Shown: one piece after another, positions 32,634-41,200 of the stretch | How the letters are laid out: each line of letters begins with the position of its first letter | Numbering within the stretch: the first letter of the stretch is position 1 | Origin: Thermincola carboxydiphila | GTDB lineage: Bacteria; Bacillota; Thermincolia; Thermincolales; UBA2595 | Assembly (NCBI GenBank): GCA_016841325.1 | Contig: JAENZJ010000006.1 | Location: forward strand, 62,001-126,000 | Direction: 5' to 3' | DNA: 64,000 bases | Program-made: the position numbers and the translations under genes | Notes under the pieces: model-generated | What the model saw: only the letters and a program-made list of their open reading frames with translations | Database searches by the model: none | Told to the model about the DNA's origin: nothing

Positions 32634-35054
32634 ATGAAAGCTGTAATCATGGCCGGAGGTAAGGGGTCAAGGCTCAGGCCCTTAACATGTAATAAACCCA
32701 AGCCAATGGTACCGGTTTTAAACAAACCGGTCATGGAGTATGCTGTGGAACTTCTGCAAAAGCACCACATCACTGACATCGCTGTGACTTTACAGTACCT
32801 GCCCGGGGTAATCAAAGACTACTTTGGGGATGGGTCGGATTTTGGGGTTAACCTGAGGTATTTTGAGGAAACAATCCCCCTGGGGACAGCCGGAAGTGTA
32901 AAGAATGCCGAGGAATTTCTTGATGAGACCTTCCTTGTGATAAGTGGTGATGGGATTACTGATTATGACCTTACAGAAGCTGTTGAATTTCACCGGAAAC
33001 AGGGCGGTATGGTCACCCTGGTGATGGCCAGGGTCAGGAACCCTCTGGAATACGGGGTGGTTATGTGTGATGATACCGGGCGCATTACACGTTTCCTGGA
33101 AAAGCCAAGCTGGGGAGAGGTTTTCAGTGACACTGTAAATACAGGTATTTACGTCATTGAACCGGAGATATTTAAATTTTTTGGAAAGGACTTATTTTTC
33201 GATTTTAGCAAAGACCTCTTTCCGCTCCTGCTATCCCGGGGAATACCTATGTTTGGTTATGTGGCAAAGGGTTACTGGTCTGATATCGGAAGTTTGGAGC
33301 AGTACCGGCAGACCCAGTATGACCTTATGGATGGCCTGCTTTGCGCAGCGATTACCGGTAGACAGGTGGATGAAGGCATCTGGGCCGGACAGGGTACGGT
33401 CCTGGAACCAGGTGTGAAATTTAGCGGAAGGCCTGTTTATATAGGCAAAAACTGTAGGATTGAAAACGGTGCGGAAATAGGCAGTTATACGGTGCTGGGC
33501 AACAATAACATTATCAGGGCCGGAGTATCCCTGAAACATACCGTGGCCTGGGACGGGAGCTTTATAGATACCGGTGTGGAACTGCGGGGGGCGACAATAT
33601 GCAGTTGCAACAGGATAATGGCGGGGACAGCCATGTTTGAGGGGGTTGTCAGCGGGGATAACAACTATTACGGCAAAAGGGTAATGGTGAAACCCCGGGT
33701 TAAAATATGGCCTGATAAGGTAGTTGAGGATTATACGACCATGACCGACTCCCTTATCTGGGGGGAAGACCGCCGCAAGAGCTTTTTTTCAACCTATGGG
33801 GTGGCCGGACAGGTAAATGTCGAGGTATCCCCCGAAATGGCTGTCAGGCTGGCGGTTGCCCACGGTTCAACTATACTGCGGGGCAGTTATGTTGTCGTCA
33901 GCAGTGACTGCCACAGGCCTGCAGAAGTTATCAAGGAGGCGTTTACGCCAGGGCTTCAGGCAGCCGGTATAAATGTATATGATGTCGGTGTGGCCACGAC
34001 CCCGATTACCCGCTATGCAGTCAAGAGCCTGGGCGCTAAGGCCGGTATACATATCAGGATGCTGTCCCCCGATGAAAGCGGCAGGATTATCATCGAATTT
34101 CTTGATGAAAACGGTATCAACATCAGTAAGGACTCAGAACGGAAAATTGAGAATACATATATTCAGGAGGACTTCCGGAGAGCGGATGTCAGGAGCATGG
34201 GTGAAGTCAAATACATGCCGCAAATGGCTGAGGCTTACAGGGAAGGACTGCTGCGCAGTATTGACAGGGATATGGCCAAGAGATGCCGGGCCCGCCTGCT
34301 GGTGGCATATGACTACAAAAATCTCGGCTGGTTTCTTCCCCCGCTGTTTGACCAGATCGGATGCCAGGTGACCGGACTGAATGCTCCGGATTACACGCAG
34401 GAGGACATTGCGGCCCTGGTCCGGGAGGGACACCTGGACATGGGGGTACTGCTCAGCAGCAATGGTGATGATGTTATCCTCTTTTCACCTTCAGGGGACA
34501 TTATCAGTGATGACAGGCTGATGGTCCTTTGGGCATATGTCTCTATGGCCCGGTATGGAAATGAGCAAATCGGCGTTCCGGTTACAGCATCTTCGGCAAT
34601 AGAAACCCTGGCTTCGGCCATGGGAAGAACGGTTATCAGGACAAAAGCACATCCCCGGGCATTGATGGAAATATCCAGAGAAAGCCTGTTCCAGCCCTTT
34701 TATGATGGGATATTTATTTTCCTGAAGGTCCTGGAATACCTCTTGGAACAAGATATTGATCTGGAACGGCTGTTACAGCTCCTGCCCAGAACCTGTATTT
34801 ACAGGAAAGAGGTGGCTTGTCCCTGGTCAGAAAAAGGCATGGTTATGAGACGGCTGATCGAAGAAGCCGGAACCGGAAAGGTTGAATTGATTGACGGGAT
34901 AAAAATTTACGCCGACGAGGGCTGGACACTTGTCCTCCCTGACTGTGAGGAACCTGTTTTCCGGGTTGTCAGTGAGGCGGCCACAATGGAGGCTGCCCAG
35001 AGGCTTACCGATTATTACAGCGGCAGAATAGAAAAATACAGATCGGCAGTTTAA
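32634..35054 (+). CDS. Sugar nucleotidyltransferase fused to a degenerate phosphohexomutase domain
   Basis: The 806-residue protein starts with a nucleotidyltransferase domain (about 1-240; 'MAGGKGSRLRPLTCNKPKP', 'ISGDGITD', 'EKPSWGEVFSDTVNTGIYVI'), then a left-handed beta-helix (about 245-370), then a phosphohexomutase-like region (about 380-800). In the latter the catalytic serine loop (normally TASHNP) reads 'RMLSPDESGR' near 475-485, and the Mg2+ loop DGDADR reads 'SSNGDDVILF' near 607, so mutase activity is probably lost. Similar fusions are annotated as mannose-1-phosphate guanylyltransferases; here glucose-1-phosphate is equally possible given the glucan neighbours. ATG 32634 follows GGGGAGG. 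Confidence 0.85.
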   Translation: MKAVIMAGGKGSRLRPLTCNKPKPMVPVLNKPVMEYAVELLQKHHITDIAVTLQYLPGVIKDYFGDGSDFGVNLRYFEETIPLGTAGSVKNAEEFLDETFLVISGDGITDYDLTEAVEFHRKQGGMVTLVMARVRNPLEYGVVMCDDTGRITRFLEKPSWGEVFSDTVNTGIYVIEPEIFKFFGKDLFFDFSKDLFPLLLSRGIPMFGYVAKGYWSDIGSLEQYRQTQYDLMDGLLCAAITGRQVDEGIWAGQGTVLEPGVKFSGRPVYIGKNCRIENGAEIGSYTVLGNNNIIRAGVSLKHTVAWDGSFIDTGVELRGATICSCNRIMAGTAMFEGVVSGDNNYYGKRVMVKPRVKIWPDKVVEDYTTMTDSLIWGEDRRKSFFSTYGVAGQVNVEVSPEMAVRLAVAHGSTILRGSYVVVSSDCHRPAEVIKEAFTPGLQAAGINVYDVGVATTPITRYAVKSLGAKAGIHIRMLSPDESGRIIIEFLDENGINISKDSERKIENTYIQEDFRRADVRSMGEVKYMPQMAEAYREGLLRSIDRDMAKRCRARLLVAYDYKNLGWFLPPLFDQIGCQVTGLNAPDYTQEDIAALVREGHLDMGVLLSSNGDDVILFSPSGDIISDDRLMVLWAYVSMARYGNEQIGVPVTASSAIETLASAMGRTVIRTKAHPRALMEISRESLFQPFYDGIFIFLKVLEYLLEQDIDLERLLQLLPRTCIYRKEVACPWSEKGMVMRRLIEEAGTGKVELIDGIKIYADEGWTLVLPDCEEPVFRVVSEAATMEAAQRLTDYYSGRIEKYRSAV

Positions 35055-35066
35055 AGGGGGATTTGT

Positions 35067-37052
35067 GTGCCCAGACAGTTGGTAATTGGAAACGGTGGTA
35101 TGCTGGTTAATTTTGATTCCGGATACAACATGAGGGATTTATACTACCCGTATGTCGGACAGTGGAATCACATACAAGGAAATAAAAACAGTCTCGGGGT
35201 GTGGGTGGAAAACAGTTTTACCTGGTGTGACGAGACTTCATGGAAGAGACAGCTCAGGTACATTAAAGAAACCCTGGTGACCTGTATAAGGTTGATTAAT
35301 GAAAATCAGGGCATATCCCTGGATATTAATGACACTGTTCACTACAGTGATAACATTTACCTGAGGAAGATGGTTGTAAAAAACCTGACTGACCGCCAGA
35401 GGGAGGCCCGCATCTTCTGCACCCATGATTTTTCCATAGATGAAACCGAGGTGGGGGATACTGCGGTATATGAGCCGGAGATGGGAGTAGTCTATCACTA
35501 CAAAAAAGGGAAGTACTTCATGGCTAACGGCTTTTCCGGTTGTGGTGGAATATATCAGTATGCCACCGGGACCAAGAGGTTCAGGGGCGCTGAAGGGACA
35601 TGGCGGGATGCCGAGGACGGACATCTCCAGGGGAACCCCATTGCCCAGGGGTCGGTAGACAGTACCGTTAGTTTTCGTGTTGACCTGGCTCCCGGGGGCA
35701 GTGATACCGTCTATTACTGGATTGCAGCCGGAAGAAATTATCAGGAGGTCCGCAGGCTTAATGAATATATAAGGCAGAGGGTCCCGGACACTATTATGGA
35801 ATCGGTAGAGACTTACTGGAGACAGTGGGTTAACAAGGCAGACTATAGTGAAGTTTCACTCCCCGCAGACATAATGGGACTTTATAAAAGGAGCCTGCTG
35901 ATAATACGCACCCAGGTTGACAGGCATGGCGCCATTACAGCAGCAAATGATTCGGATATTATGCATTACAACAGGGACCATTACAGCTATTGCTGGCCCA
36001 GGGACGGAGCCCTGGTATCTTTTTCCCTCATCAGGGCCGGTTATCCGGAGATGACTGAGGCTTTTTTCCGGTTTTGTGAGAATGCATTAACATCCGGCGG
36101 GTTCCTGTTACACAAGTATAATCCTGACGGCTCGGTCGGGTCAAGCTGGCATCCGTGGATTCATAACGGTAAATCCCAGCTACCCATTCAGGAAGATGAG
36201 ACAGCCCTTGTCCTTTTTGCCCTTTGGGAATATTACAGACATACCAGGGATATCGAATTTGTCCAGCAGCTTTACAGGTCCCTGATCCGACCGGCAGGCA
36301 ATTTTATGGTGAAGTTTATGCGGGAGGAATATAACCTCCCTTATGAAAGCTATGACTTGTGGGAGGAAAGACGCGGTATTTTTACATTTACCGCATCAGC
36401 GGTACATGCCGGATTAAAGGCTGCAGCAAACTTTGCCAGGCTCTTTGCTGACCACCAGATGGCTGAACTGTTTGCCGAAAAGTCTGAAAAGGTAAAACAG
36501 GGGATAATGAAACACCTTTATGACCAATCCCTGAACAGGTTTATCCGCGGAGTATACGTCAGGGACGACGGGACCCTGGAGAAAGACCTTACCCTTGAAA
36601 GCAGTACATACGGAATTGCCAAGTTTGGGGTCCTTCCTCCTGATGATAAACGGGTTGTTGCTACTATGAAGGCAATAGAAACGGGCCTTTGGGTGAAAAC
36701 CGATATCGGGGGGATAGCGCGGTACACCAATGATTATTACTTTCAGAAGTCCAGTGATATTGCCAGAGTCCCGGGAAACCCCTGGTTTATCTGTACTCTC
36801 TGGCTGATTGAATGGTATGTTATGTGTGCCCGCTCAGTTGAGGAACTGAACAAACCATTAGAAATGCTGCAGTGGGTAATCCGGAATGCCATGCCCAGTG
36901 GAATTCTTTCGGAACAGATACATCCCTATACGGGAGAACCGCTGTCTGTGGCCCCCCTGACCTGGTCACATTCGGCATATGTGCTTACAGTAAGGAACCT
37001 AATGGAAAAGATGAAGGAACTTACCTGCCCGGCAGTCTGTCCGCTGCCGTAA
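35067..37052 (+). CDS. GH15-family glucoamylase-like hydrolase
   Basis: The 661-residue cytoplasmic protein (no signal peptide) has an N-terminal beta-sandwich (about 1-250) and a C-terminal (alpha/alpha)6 domain of family GH15: 'YSYCWPRDGALVSFSL' near 310, general acid in 'YDLWEERRGIFTFTA' (Glu433/434) and the base-region 'LSEQIHPYTGEP' near 615. Members release glucose from alpha-glucans or act on trehalose and isomaltose. GTG 35067 starts 12 bases after the preceding stop, following AAAGGGGG. It is the last gene of the glucan operon and would degrade the polymer that the upstream enzymes make. Confidence 0.88.
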   Translation: MPRQLVIGNGGMLVNFDSGYNMRDLYYPYVGQWNHIQGNKNSLGVWVENSFTWCDETSWKRQLRYIKETLVTCIRLINENQGISLDINDTVHYSDNIYLRKMVVKNLTDRQREARIFCTHDFSIDETEVGDTAVYEPEMGVVYHYKKGKYFMANGFSGCGGIYQYATGTKRFRGAEGTWRDAEDGHLQGNPIAQGSVDSTVSFRVDLAPGGSDTVYYWIAAGRNYQEVRRLNEYIRQRVPDTIMESVETYWRQWVNKADYSEVSLPADIMGLYKRSLLIIRTQVDRHGAITAANDSDIMHYNRDHYSYCWPRDGALVSFSLIRAGYPEMTEAFFRFCENALTSGGFLLHKYNPDGSVGSSWHPWIHNGKSQLPIQEDETALVLFALWEYYRHTRDIEFVQQLYRSLIRPAGNFMVKFMREEYNLPYESYDLWEERRGIFTFTASAVHAGLKAAANFARLFADHQMAELFAEKSEKVKQGIMKHLYDQSLNRFIRGVYVRDDGTLEKDLTLESSTYGIAKFGVLPPDDKRVVATMKAIETGLWVKTDIGGIARYTNDYYFQKSSDIARVPGNPWFICTLWLIEWYVMCARSVEELNKPLEMLQWVIRNAMPSGILSEQIHPYTGEPLSVAPLTWSHSAYVLTVRNLMEKMKELTCPAVCPLP

Positions 37053-37053
37053 C

Positions 37054-37094
37054 AAAAGGGGCGCGTATCACTTAAAAGATGCGCGCTCCTTTTA
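37054..37094. terminator. Bidirectional terminator between the glucan operon and ydcF-like gene
   Basis: AAAAGGGGCGCG...GCGCGCTCCTTTT forms a long stem with A-rich and T-rich flanks on both sides. It can serve the plus-strand operon and the convergent minus-strand gene. Confidence 0.8.
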
Positions 37095-37103
37095 ATTGAC
37101 AGC

Positions 37104-37721
37104 CTATCTGATAATATTCAACCGGTACAGCCCCAGCTTGACATATTCTGTGATTACCAGCCTGGCCATGCGCAGCTGATCGGTACCGGAGGCGTCGTAA
37201 AACTCACTGTCCGGTACAGGGGCAGAAATAACTGTGATTCCCTTGTCTGCAAACATGGTTCCGGCCCGCCTGGAATGGTAAGGAGAAGTGACTAGGACCA
37301 CTGACTGTAGCTTTTTATCCAGAAGAATTCTCTTCACAAACAGGGTATTCTCCCAGGTGGTTTCCGAACTGTCTTCGATGATAATTTCCTTGTCGGAAAA
37401 GCCGTCGCTCATCGCCATTTCAGCCATTTCTTCAGCTTCAGAGGGGTTACCCCATAGGTTTCCGCCGGAAAAGATGAGGTACTTGCCATAACCCTGCTGA
37501 AACAGGTGTATACCGTACCGGTAACGTTCCAGGGTACTTTTACCCAGCCTGCCCCTGGCTTCCCACCCCCCGCCCAAAACTACGACAGCATCAGCCTTTT
37601 GCAGGGGGTCATTTATTATCAGCGGGCTGCCCAGTAACTGTACAAGGGGAGTATAGAAAAATGCAAGGACCAGTATGATTACACCGATACCGATTATTTT
37701 AAGTCTTTTCAATTGATCCAC
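37104..37721 (-). CDS. YdcF/SanA-family (DUF218) membrane-anchored protein
   Basis: The 205-residue protein has one N-terminal membrane helix (about 8-28) and a DUF218 domain: 'ADAVVVLGGGWEARGR', 'RYRYGIHLFQQG', 'IIIEDSSETTWENTLF' and 'VLVTSPYHSRRAG' are the family hallmarks. Relatives are linked to envelope integrity and vancomycin sensitivity; the reaction is unknown. The GTG start at 37721 overlaps its ribosome-binding site (GGGGGTGG), so TTG at 37712 is an alternative. It is alone on the minus strand. Confidence 0.87.
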   Translation of the reverse strand: MDQLKRLKIIGIGVIILVLAFFYTPLVQLLGSPLIINDPLQKADAVVVLGGGWEARGRLGKSTLERYRYGIHLFQQGYGKYLIFSGGNLWGNPSEAEEMAEMAMSDGFSDKEIIIEDSSETTWENTLFVKRILLDKKLQSVVLVTSPYHSRRAGTMFADKGITVISAPVPDSEFYDASGTDQLRMARLVITEYVKLGLYRLNIIR

Positions 37722-37885
37722 CCCCGGGGCAAACTTGGAACTGCAGGATGTTTTCTACATTGTGTAAAGGAACTCCTGCTATATGTGTCAGGGGCGGCAA
37801 GGGTTTTGACTTTAACTAAAAAAATGCTGTCCCGGTTGTATTTTTTTTGGGATAACTCAAACACTAGTGCCGAGGTGAAGCAACT

Positions 37886-38137
37886 ATGGAATTTGGCTGC
37901 CCGCTCTGTAACGGATTAATAGACTTTTCCCAGCCATGTCCCTTTTGTGGCAATATTATGGAAGATTACGGCATGCTTGAGGATTATTACGGACCATACA
38001 GCCCTTACGGAAATATTGAGCTTTATGAGCCGGACCAGGACCTGGAACCGACCGGTGGGAATGCCTGTGTTCATCTGTTTGCCTGTCCGGCCTGTGGTTA
38101 TGATAAACGGGTAAGTTTTCCGGAAGTCCTGATGTAA
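37886..38137 (+). CDS. Small zinc-ribbon protein
   Basis: The 83-residue protein carries three Cys pairs: CPLC (5-8), CPFC (18-21) and CPACG near residue 68. An acidic, Tyr-rich middle lies between. The pattern fits one or two zinc ribbons. No family is recognised and the partner is unknown. ATG 37886 follows GAGGTGAAG with good spacing, and the frame is clean. It stands between two unrelated membrane protein genes. Confidence 0.65.
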   Translation: MEFGCPLCNGLIDFSQPCPFCGNIMEDYGMLEDYYGPYSPYGNIELYEPDQDLEPTGGNACVHLFACPACGYDKRVSFPEVLM

Positions 38138-38157
38138 CACAGTGTATTTCCACAGTA

Positions 38158-38186
38158 TTGTACTTTTACTGCTGCTGTTTTATAAT
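38158..38186 (+). promoter_or_regulatory. Promoter upstream of the 97-residue membrane protein gene
   Basis: TTGTAC (38158-38163), a 17-bp spacer and a perfect TATAAT (38181-38186), about 40 bp before the start codon. Confidence 0.65.
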
Positions 38187-38227
38187 GAGAAAAGGAGTTG
38201 CGAAATGTGGCGAAAAAGGTGAGGTAA

Positions 38228-38521
38228 ATGGGTTATCTGTTGGTTATTATCCCTGCAGTGGTTATATTGTTTGAATATATTGCGATAAATATGGCTCTGG
38301 CGTATGCGAGGTTTGCGGTGGAGCTGGACCGTCCTGTTGTGGAATTGTTAGGCGGGATTCTGAAAATCGGGGGGAACCTGGCGTATGATGCAGTACCCAA
38401 TGCCGTGGTTGTCCTTCATCTCCTTGCCCTGCTACTGAGTCTGATCTACCTGGTTTACTTTTTCCTTTTCTGCCTGCCGCGAAAAGAACGTGAGATTAAT
38501 ACCTTCCCCCAGGAGGAATAG
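38228..38521 (+). CDS. Small membrane protein, unknown function
   Basis: The 97-residue protein has two hydrophobic segments (about 3-28 and 57-82) separated by an amphipathic loop with Gly-rich 'LLGGILKIGGNLAYD', and a charged C-terminus. No family is recognised. ATG 38228 follows AAAGGTGAGG. A promoter precedes it and a terminator overlaps its stop codon, so it is a single-gene unit. Confidence 0.6.
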   Translation: MGYLLVIIPAVVILFEYIAINMALAYARFAVELDRPVVELLGGILKIGGNLAYDAVPNAVVVLHLLALLLSLIYLVYFFLFCLPRKEREINTFPQEE

Positions 38522-38541
38522 CCTCTCTGGGGGAGTTTTTT
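38503..38541 (+). terminator. Terminator overlapping the end of the small membrane protein gene
   Basis: CCCCCAGGAGG pairs with CCTCTCTGGGGG, followed by AGTTTTTT. The stop codon lies in the loop. Confidence 0.8.
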
Positions 38542-38623
38542 AGCAGACAGGAAACAATTAAATTTCACCTGTCTGGCTGTGACACCTTTGTTTGTTATAA
38601 AGTGCAGGTTTGGAGGGCAAGCA

Positions 38624-39316
38624 ATGCTTAAAGGCCGATTTTTGGAGAGGGAAAACAGGTTTACCGCCCTGGTAGAGCTTGAAGGCACACAGGTCAAAGC
38701 CCATATCGCCAATTCGGGAAGACTCAGGGAACTTCTCAGACCGGGTCATGAGGTCTACCTGATAAAAAGGGGTGGGCCCCACAGGGTCACCAAATATGAC
38801 CTGGCCCTGGTGCGGTATGGGGGACAGCTGGTATCAGTAGATGCCCGGATTCCCAATAAGGTAGTGGCTGAAGCCATTGCTGCCGGTCAATTGACTGATT
38901 TCAGGAACTATGCCGTTACTCGCAGGGAGGTCAGGTATGGGAACAGCAGGCTTGACCTGCTTCTGGAAGATACGGGAAATAACAGGTGTTTTGTTGAGGT
39001 CAAATCTGTAACCCTGGTTGAAAACGGTATGGCCATGTTCCCTGATGCACCCACACAGCGGGGGGCACGGCATCTGGAGGAGCTGGCTGCTGCGGTCCGG
39101 GAAGGCCATCATGCCGCTGTGATCTTTCTTATTCAGAGAGATGATGCTATGGTGTTTACTCCCAATGACCGGACTGACCCTGATTTTGGGCAGAAACTGA
39201 GGGCAGCCGCAGGGAGGGGTGTTGGAGTTTACGCTTACAGGTGCAGGATCACCCCTGAGCAGATAAGGATTACAGAAAAAGTACCGGTTCACCTAATTAA
39301 CCCGCTTGGTGATTGA
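38624..39316 (+). CDS. sfsA: SfsA family protein
   Basis: The 230-residue protein matches SfsA along its length: 'GRFLERENRFTALVEL' at the N-terminus (OB-like domain), 'AHIANSGRLRELL', then a nuclease-like fold with 'VEVKSVTLV' and 'FPDAPTQRGARHLEEL'. SfsA was described in Escherichia coli as a DNA-binding stimulator of sugar fermentation; its real function is unclear. ATG 38624 is six bases after GGAGGG; the longer frame has no such site. It slightly precedes nagA and may share its transcript. Confidence 0.9.
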   Translation: MLKGRFLERENRFTALVELEGTQVKAHIANSGRLRELLRPGHEVYLIKRGGPHRVTKYDLALVRYGGQLVSVDARIPNKVVAEAIAAGQLTDFRNYAVTRREVRYGNSRLDLLLEDTGNNRCFVEVKSVTLVENGMAMFPDAPTQRGARHLEELAAAVREGHHAAVIFLIQRDDAMVFTPNDRTDPDFGQKLRAAAGRGVGVYAYRCRITPEQIRITEKVPVHLINPLGD

Positions 39317-39341
39317 GTTTGGAAGGATTGGGGGGGATGGG

Positions 39342-40508
39342 ATGGAGAGGAAAAAACTGCTGCTTAAGGGGCGGGTGGTTACACCCGGAGGAATTTCGCC
39401 GGGGAATTGCCTGCTGGAGACAGATGGAAGTATTATCAGCCATATTGGGGAGACGGGGACCGTTTTTCCGGGCAATGACCATGTTTTGTTTAATTTTGGG
39501 CCAGGGTACATCTGTCCGGGTTTTATTGATATTCATGTACATGGTTCCGGTGGAGCTGACGTTATGGATGGTTCCCCGGAATCAATGGAAACAATGGCCG
39601 AATGGTTAGCCCGGGGTGGAACAACCGGGTTTCTGGCGACCACCTTATCGGCGCCCAGGGAGAGGCTGGCCGGGGCCGTCAGAAATGCAGCCTCCTTAAG
39701 GATGAAGAGGATCAGGGGAGCAAAAGTCCTGGGAGTACACCTGGAGGGACCGTTTCTGAATCCGGAGAGGAAAGGGGCACAAAAGGGAGAATACTTACGG
39801 CTGCCCTCTGTTGGTGAACTGAAGGAATACATTGATGCCGGCAGCGGGGCCGTCAGGATGATAACCCTGGCTCCGGAACTTCCGGGGGCTGCAGAGGTTA
39901 TCAGATATGCCCGGGCCCATGGGCTGGTGGTATCTCTGGGCCATTCCGGTGCATCTATTACACAGGTTGAGGAGGCCTGTGATGCGGGATTGAACCATGT
40001 TTCTCATGCATTTAATGCGATGACGGGGTTTCACCACCGGGAACCCGGGACAACAGGGGCCATTATGAGCATGAAACGGCTAACAGTTGACGTGATTGCA
40101 GACGGATACCATGTCCACCCCAGTATCATCAAGATACTGATCAAGGCTAAGGGAATCAAAAACACCATTGCCATAACCGATTGCATCAGCGCAGGGGGAA
40201 TGGGTGACGGGATATACACATTGGGTGGACAAAGGGTGACTGTCAGGAATGGGAGGACACTTTTGGAAGACGGTACAATAGCGGGAAGTACCGTAACTAT
40301 GGCAAATGCCGTAAAGGTGCTCGTTGAGCAGGTTGGGTTAGATATCGGGGAAGCGGTGCAGATGGTCTCTGCCAATGCGGCGCGTCTCCTGGGGCTTGAC
40401 TCAAAAGGGGCGCTGGTAACCGGGAATGATGCTGATATTGTGGTGCTGGACCACGAGTTCCGGGTACTGATGACTGTGGTGGACGGAGAAGTCATTTACC
40501 GGCGTTAG
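39342..40508 (+). CDS. nagA: N-acetylglucosamine-6-phosphate deacetylase
   Basis: The 388-residue cytoplasmic amidohydrolase converts GlcNAc-6-phosphate to glucosamine-6-phosphate and acetate. Motifs: 'DIHVHGSGGADVMDG' (metal-site region), catalytic metal ligand Glu in 'VHLEGPFLNPERKGA', 'SLGHSGAS', 'HAFNAMTGFHHREPG' and 'ITDCISAGG' with the catalytic Asp. ATG 39342 is chosen, just after GGGGGGATGGG; a longer frame would overlap sfsA by a few codons. No nagB or transporter is next to it, so it probably serves cell-wall amino-sugar recycling. Confidence 0.93.
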   Translation: MERKKLLLKGRVVTPGGISPGNCLLETDGSIISHIGETGTVFPGNDHVLFNFGPGYICPGFIDIHVHGSGGADVMDGSPESMETMAEWLARGGTTGFLATTLSAPRERLAGAVRNAASLRMKRIRGAKVLGVHLEGPFLNPERKGAQKGEYLRLPSVGELKEYIDAGSGAVRMITLAPELPGAAEVIRYARAHGLVVSLGHSGASITQVEEACDAGLNHVSHAFNAMTGFHHREPGTTGAIMSMKRLTVDVIADGYHVHPSIIKILIKAKGIKNTIAITDCISAGGMGDGIYTLGGQRVTVRNGRTLLEDGTIAGSTVTMANAVKVLVEQVGLDIGEAVQMVSANAARLLGLDSKGALVTGNDADIVVLDHEFRVLMTVVDGEVIYRR

Positions 40509-40593
40509 TTCGGGCCTGTATGCTGCGGCTCTGTGTACCGGGCCCGCCTGCCAGACGTATATGCCGGTGCCTCCATGCTGCGGGCCCCTGTTA

Positions 40594-40965
40594 TTAAGGA
40601 TGACGGGTGAGCAGGTTGCTGAAAAGGATTACCAGGAAGGCAGTTACCGAGGTAATAACACAAAAGAAGACGGCACAGGCTGCCACATCTTTGGCGATTT
40701 TCACCTTGGGGTGATACTTTCCCTGGACCTGCAGGTCCAGGGCTACCTCGATGGCAGTATTGAGGACTTCGGCCACCAGGGTCACCATTACAGTGAAAAA
40801 TACAAATACGGTTTGTAAGCTGCTGAAACCTATCAGGGGACAGATTATCAGGGCAAGTACTGCAATAATCAGCAGGAAGCGGGTATTCTTTTCTTCCCTG
40901 ACAAGGTAAACCAGGCCGTCAAAGGCATAACTTCCGGCACGCAGCAGCCGCTTGATTTCATTCAT
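40594..40965 (-). CDS. dgkA: Diacylglycerol/undecaprenol kinase (DgkA family)
   Basis: The 123-residue membrane protein has three transmembrane helices and the DgkA core 'AEVLNTAIEVALDL' with the catalytic Glu, plus 'AFDGLVYLVREEKNTR' at the N-terminus. Gram-positive members phosphorylate undecaprenol for cell-wall lipid carrier recycling rather than diacylglycerol. ATG 40965 follows GGAGGG by seven bases. It runs opposite to its neighbours and no terminator was noticed. Confidence 0.9.
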   Translation of the reverse strand: MNEIKRLLRAGSYAFDGLVYLVREEKNTRFLLIIAVLALIICPLIGFSSLQTVFVFFTVMVTLVAEVLNTAIEVALDLQVQGKYHPKVKIAKDVAACAVFFCVITSVTAFLVILFSNLLTRHP

Positions 40966-41146
40966 TGCATTTCCCTCCAGACACAGGCTGCAATACCTGT
41001 TACCAGAATATGCGGTATAGTTCTGTGACCGCGATACTCTGATTAGATTACCCTGATAATAATTCTAATATTGCTTAATAAATTCCTTCATTTACAGGTT
41101 ATTGATTTTTTTTCTTTTCAAGTATAACATAAGAATAACTCACTTC

Positions 41147-41180
41147 TGTCCGGACCGCTGCTGCTGTTGTCCGGACCGCT
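41147..41180 (+). repeat. Direct repeat TGTCCGGACCGCT upstream of the MetE/UroD-like gene
   Basis: Two identical 13-bp copies (41147-41159 and 41168-41180) are spaced 21 bp apart, two helical turns. Each contains the palindrome TCCGGA. They end 20 bp before the start codon, within the expected transcribed leader. Confidence 0.7.
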
Positions 41181-41200
41181 AAAGACGAGGAGGATTTAAG

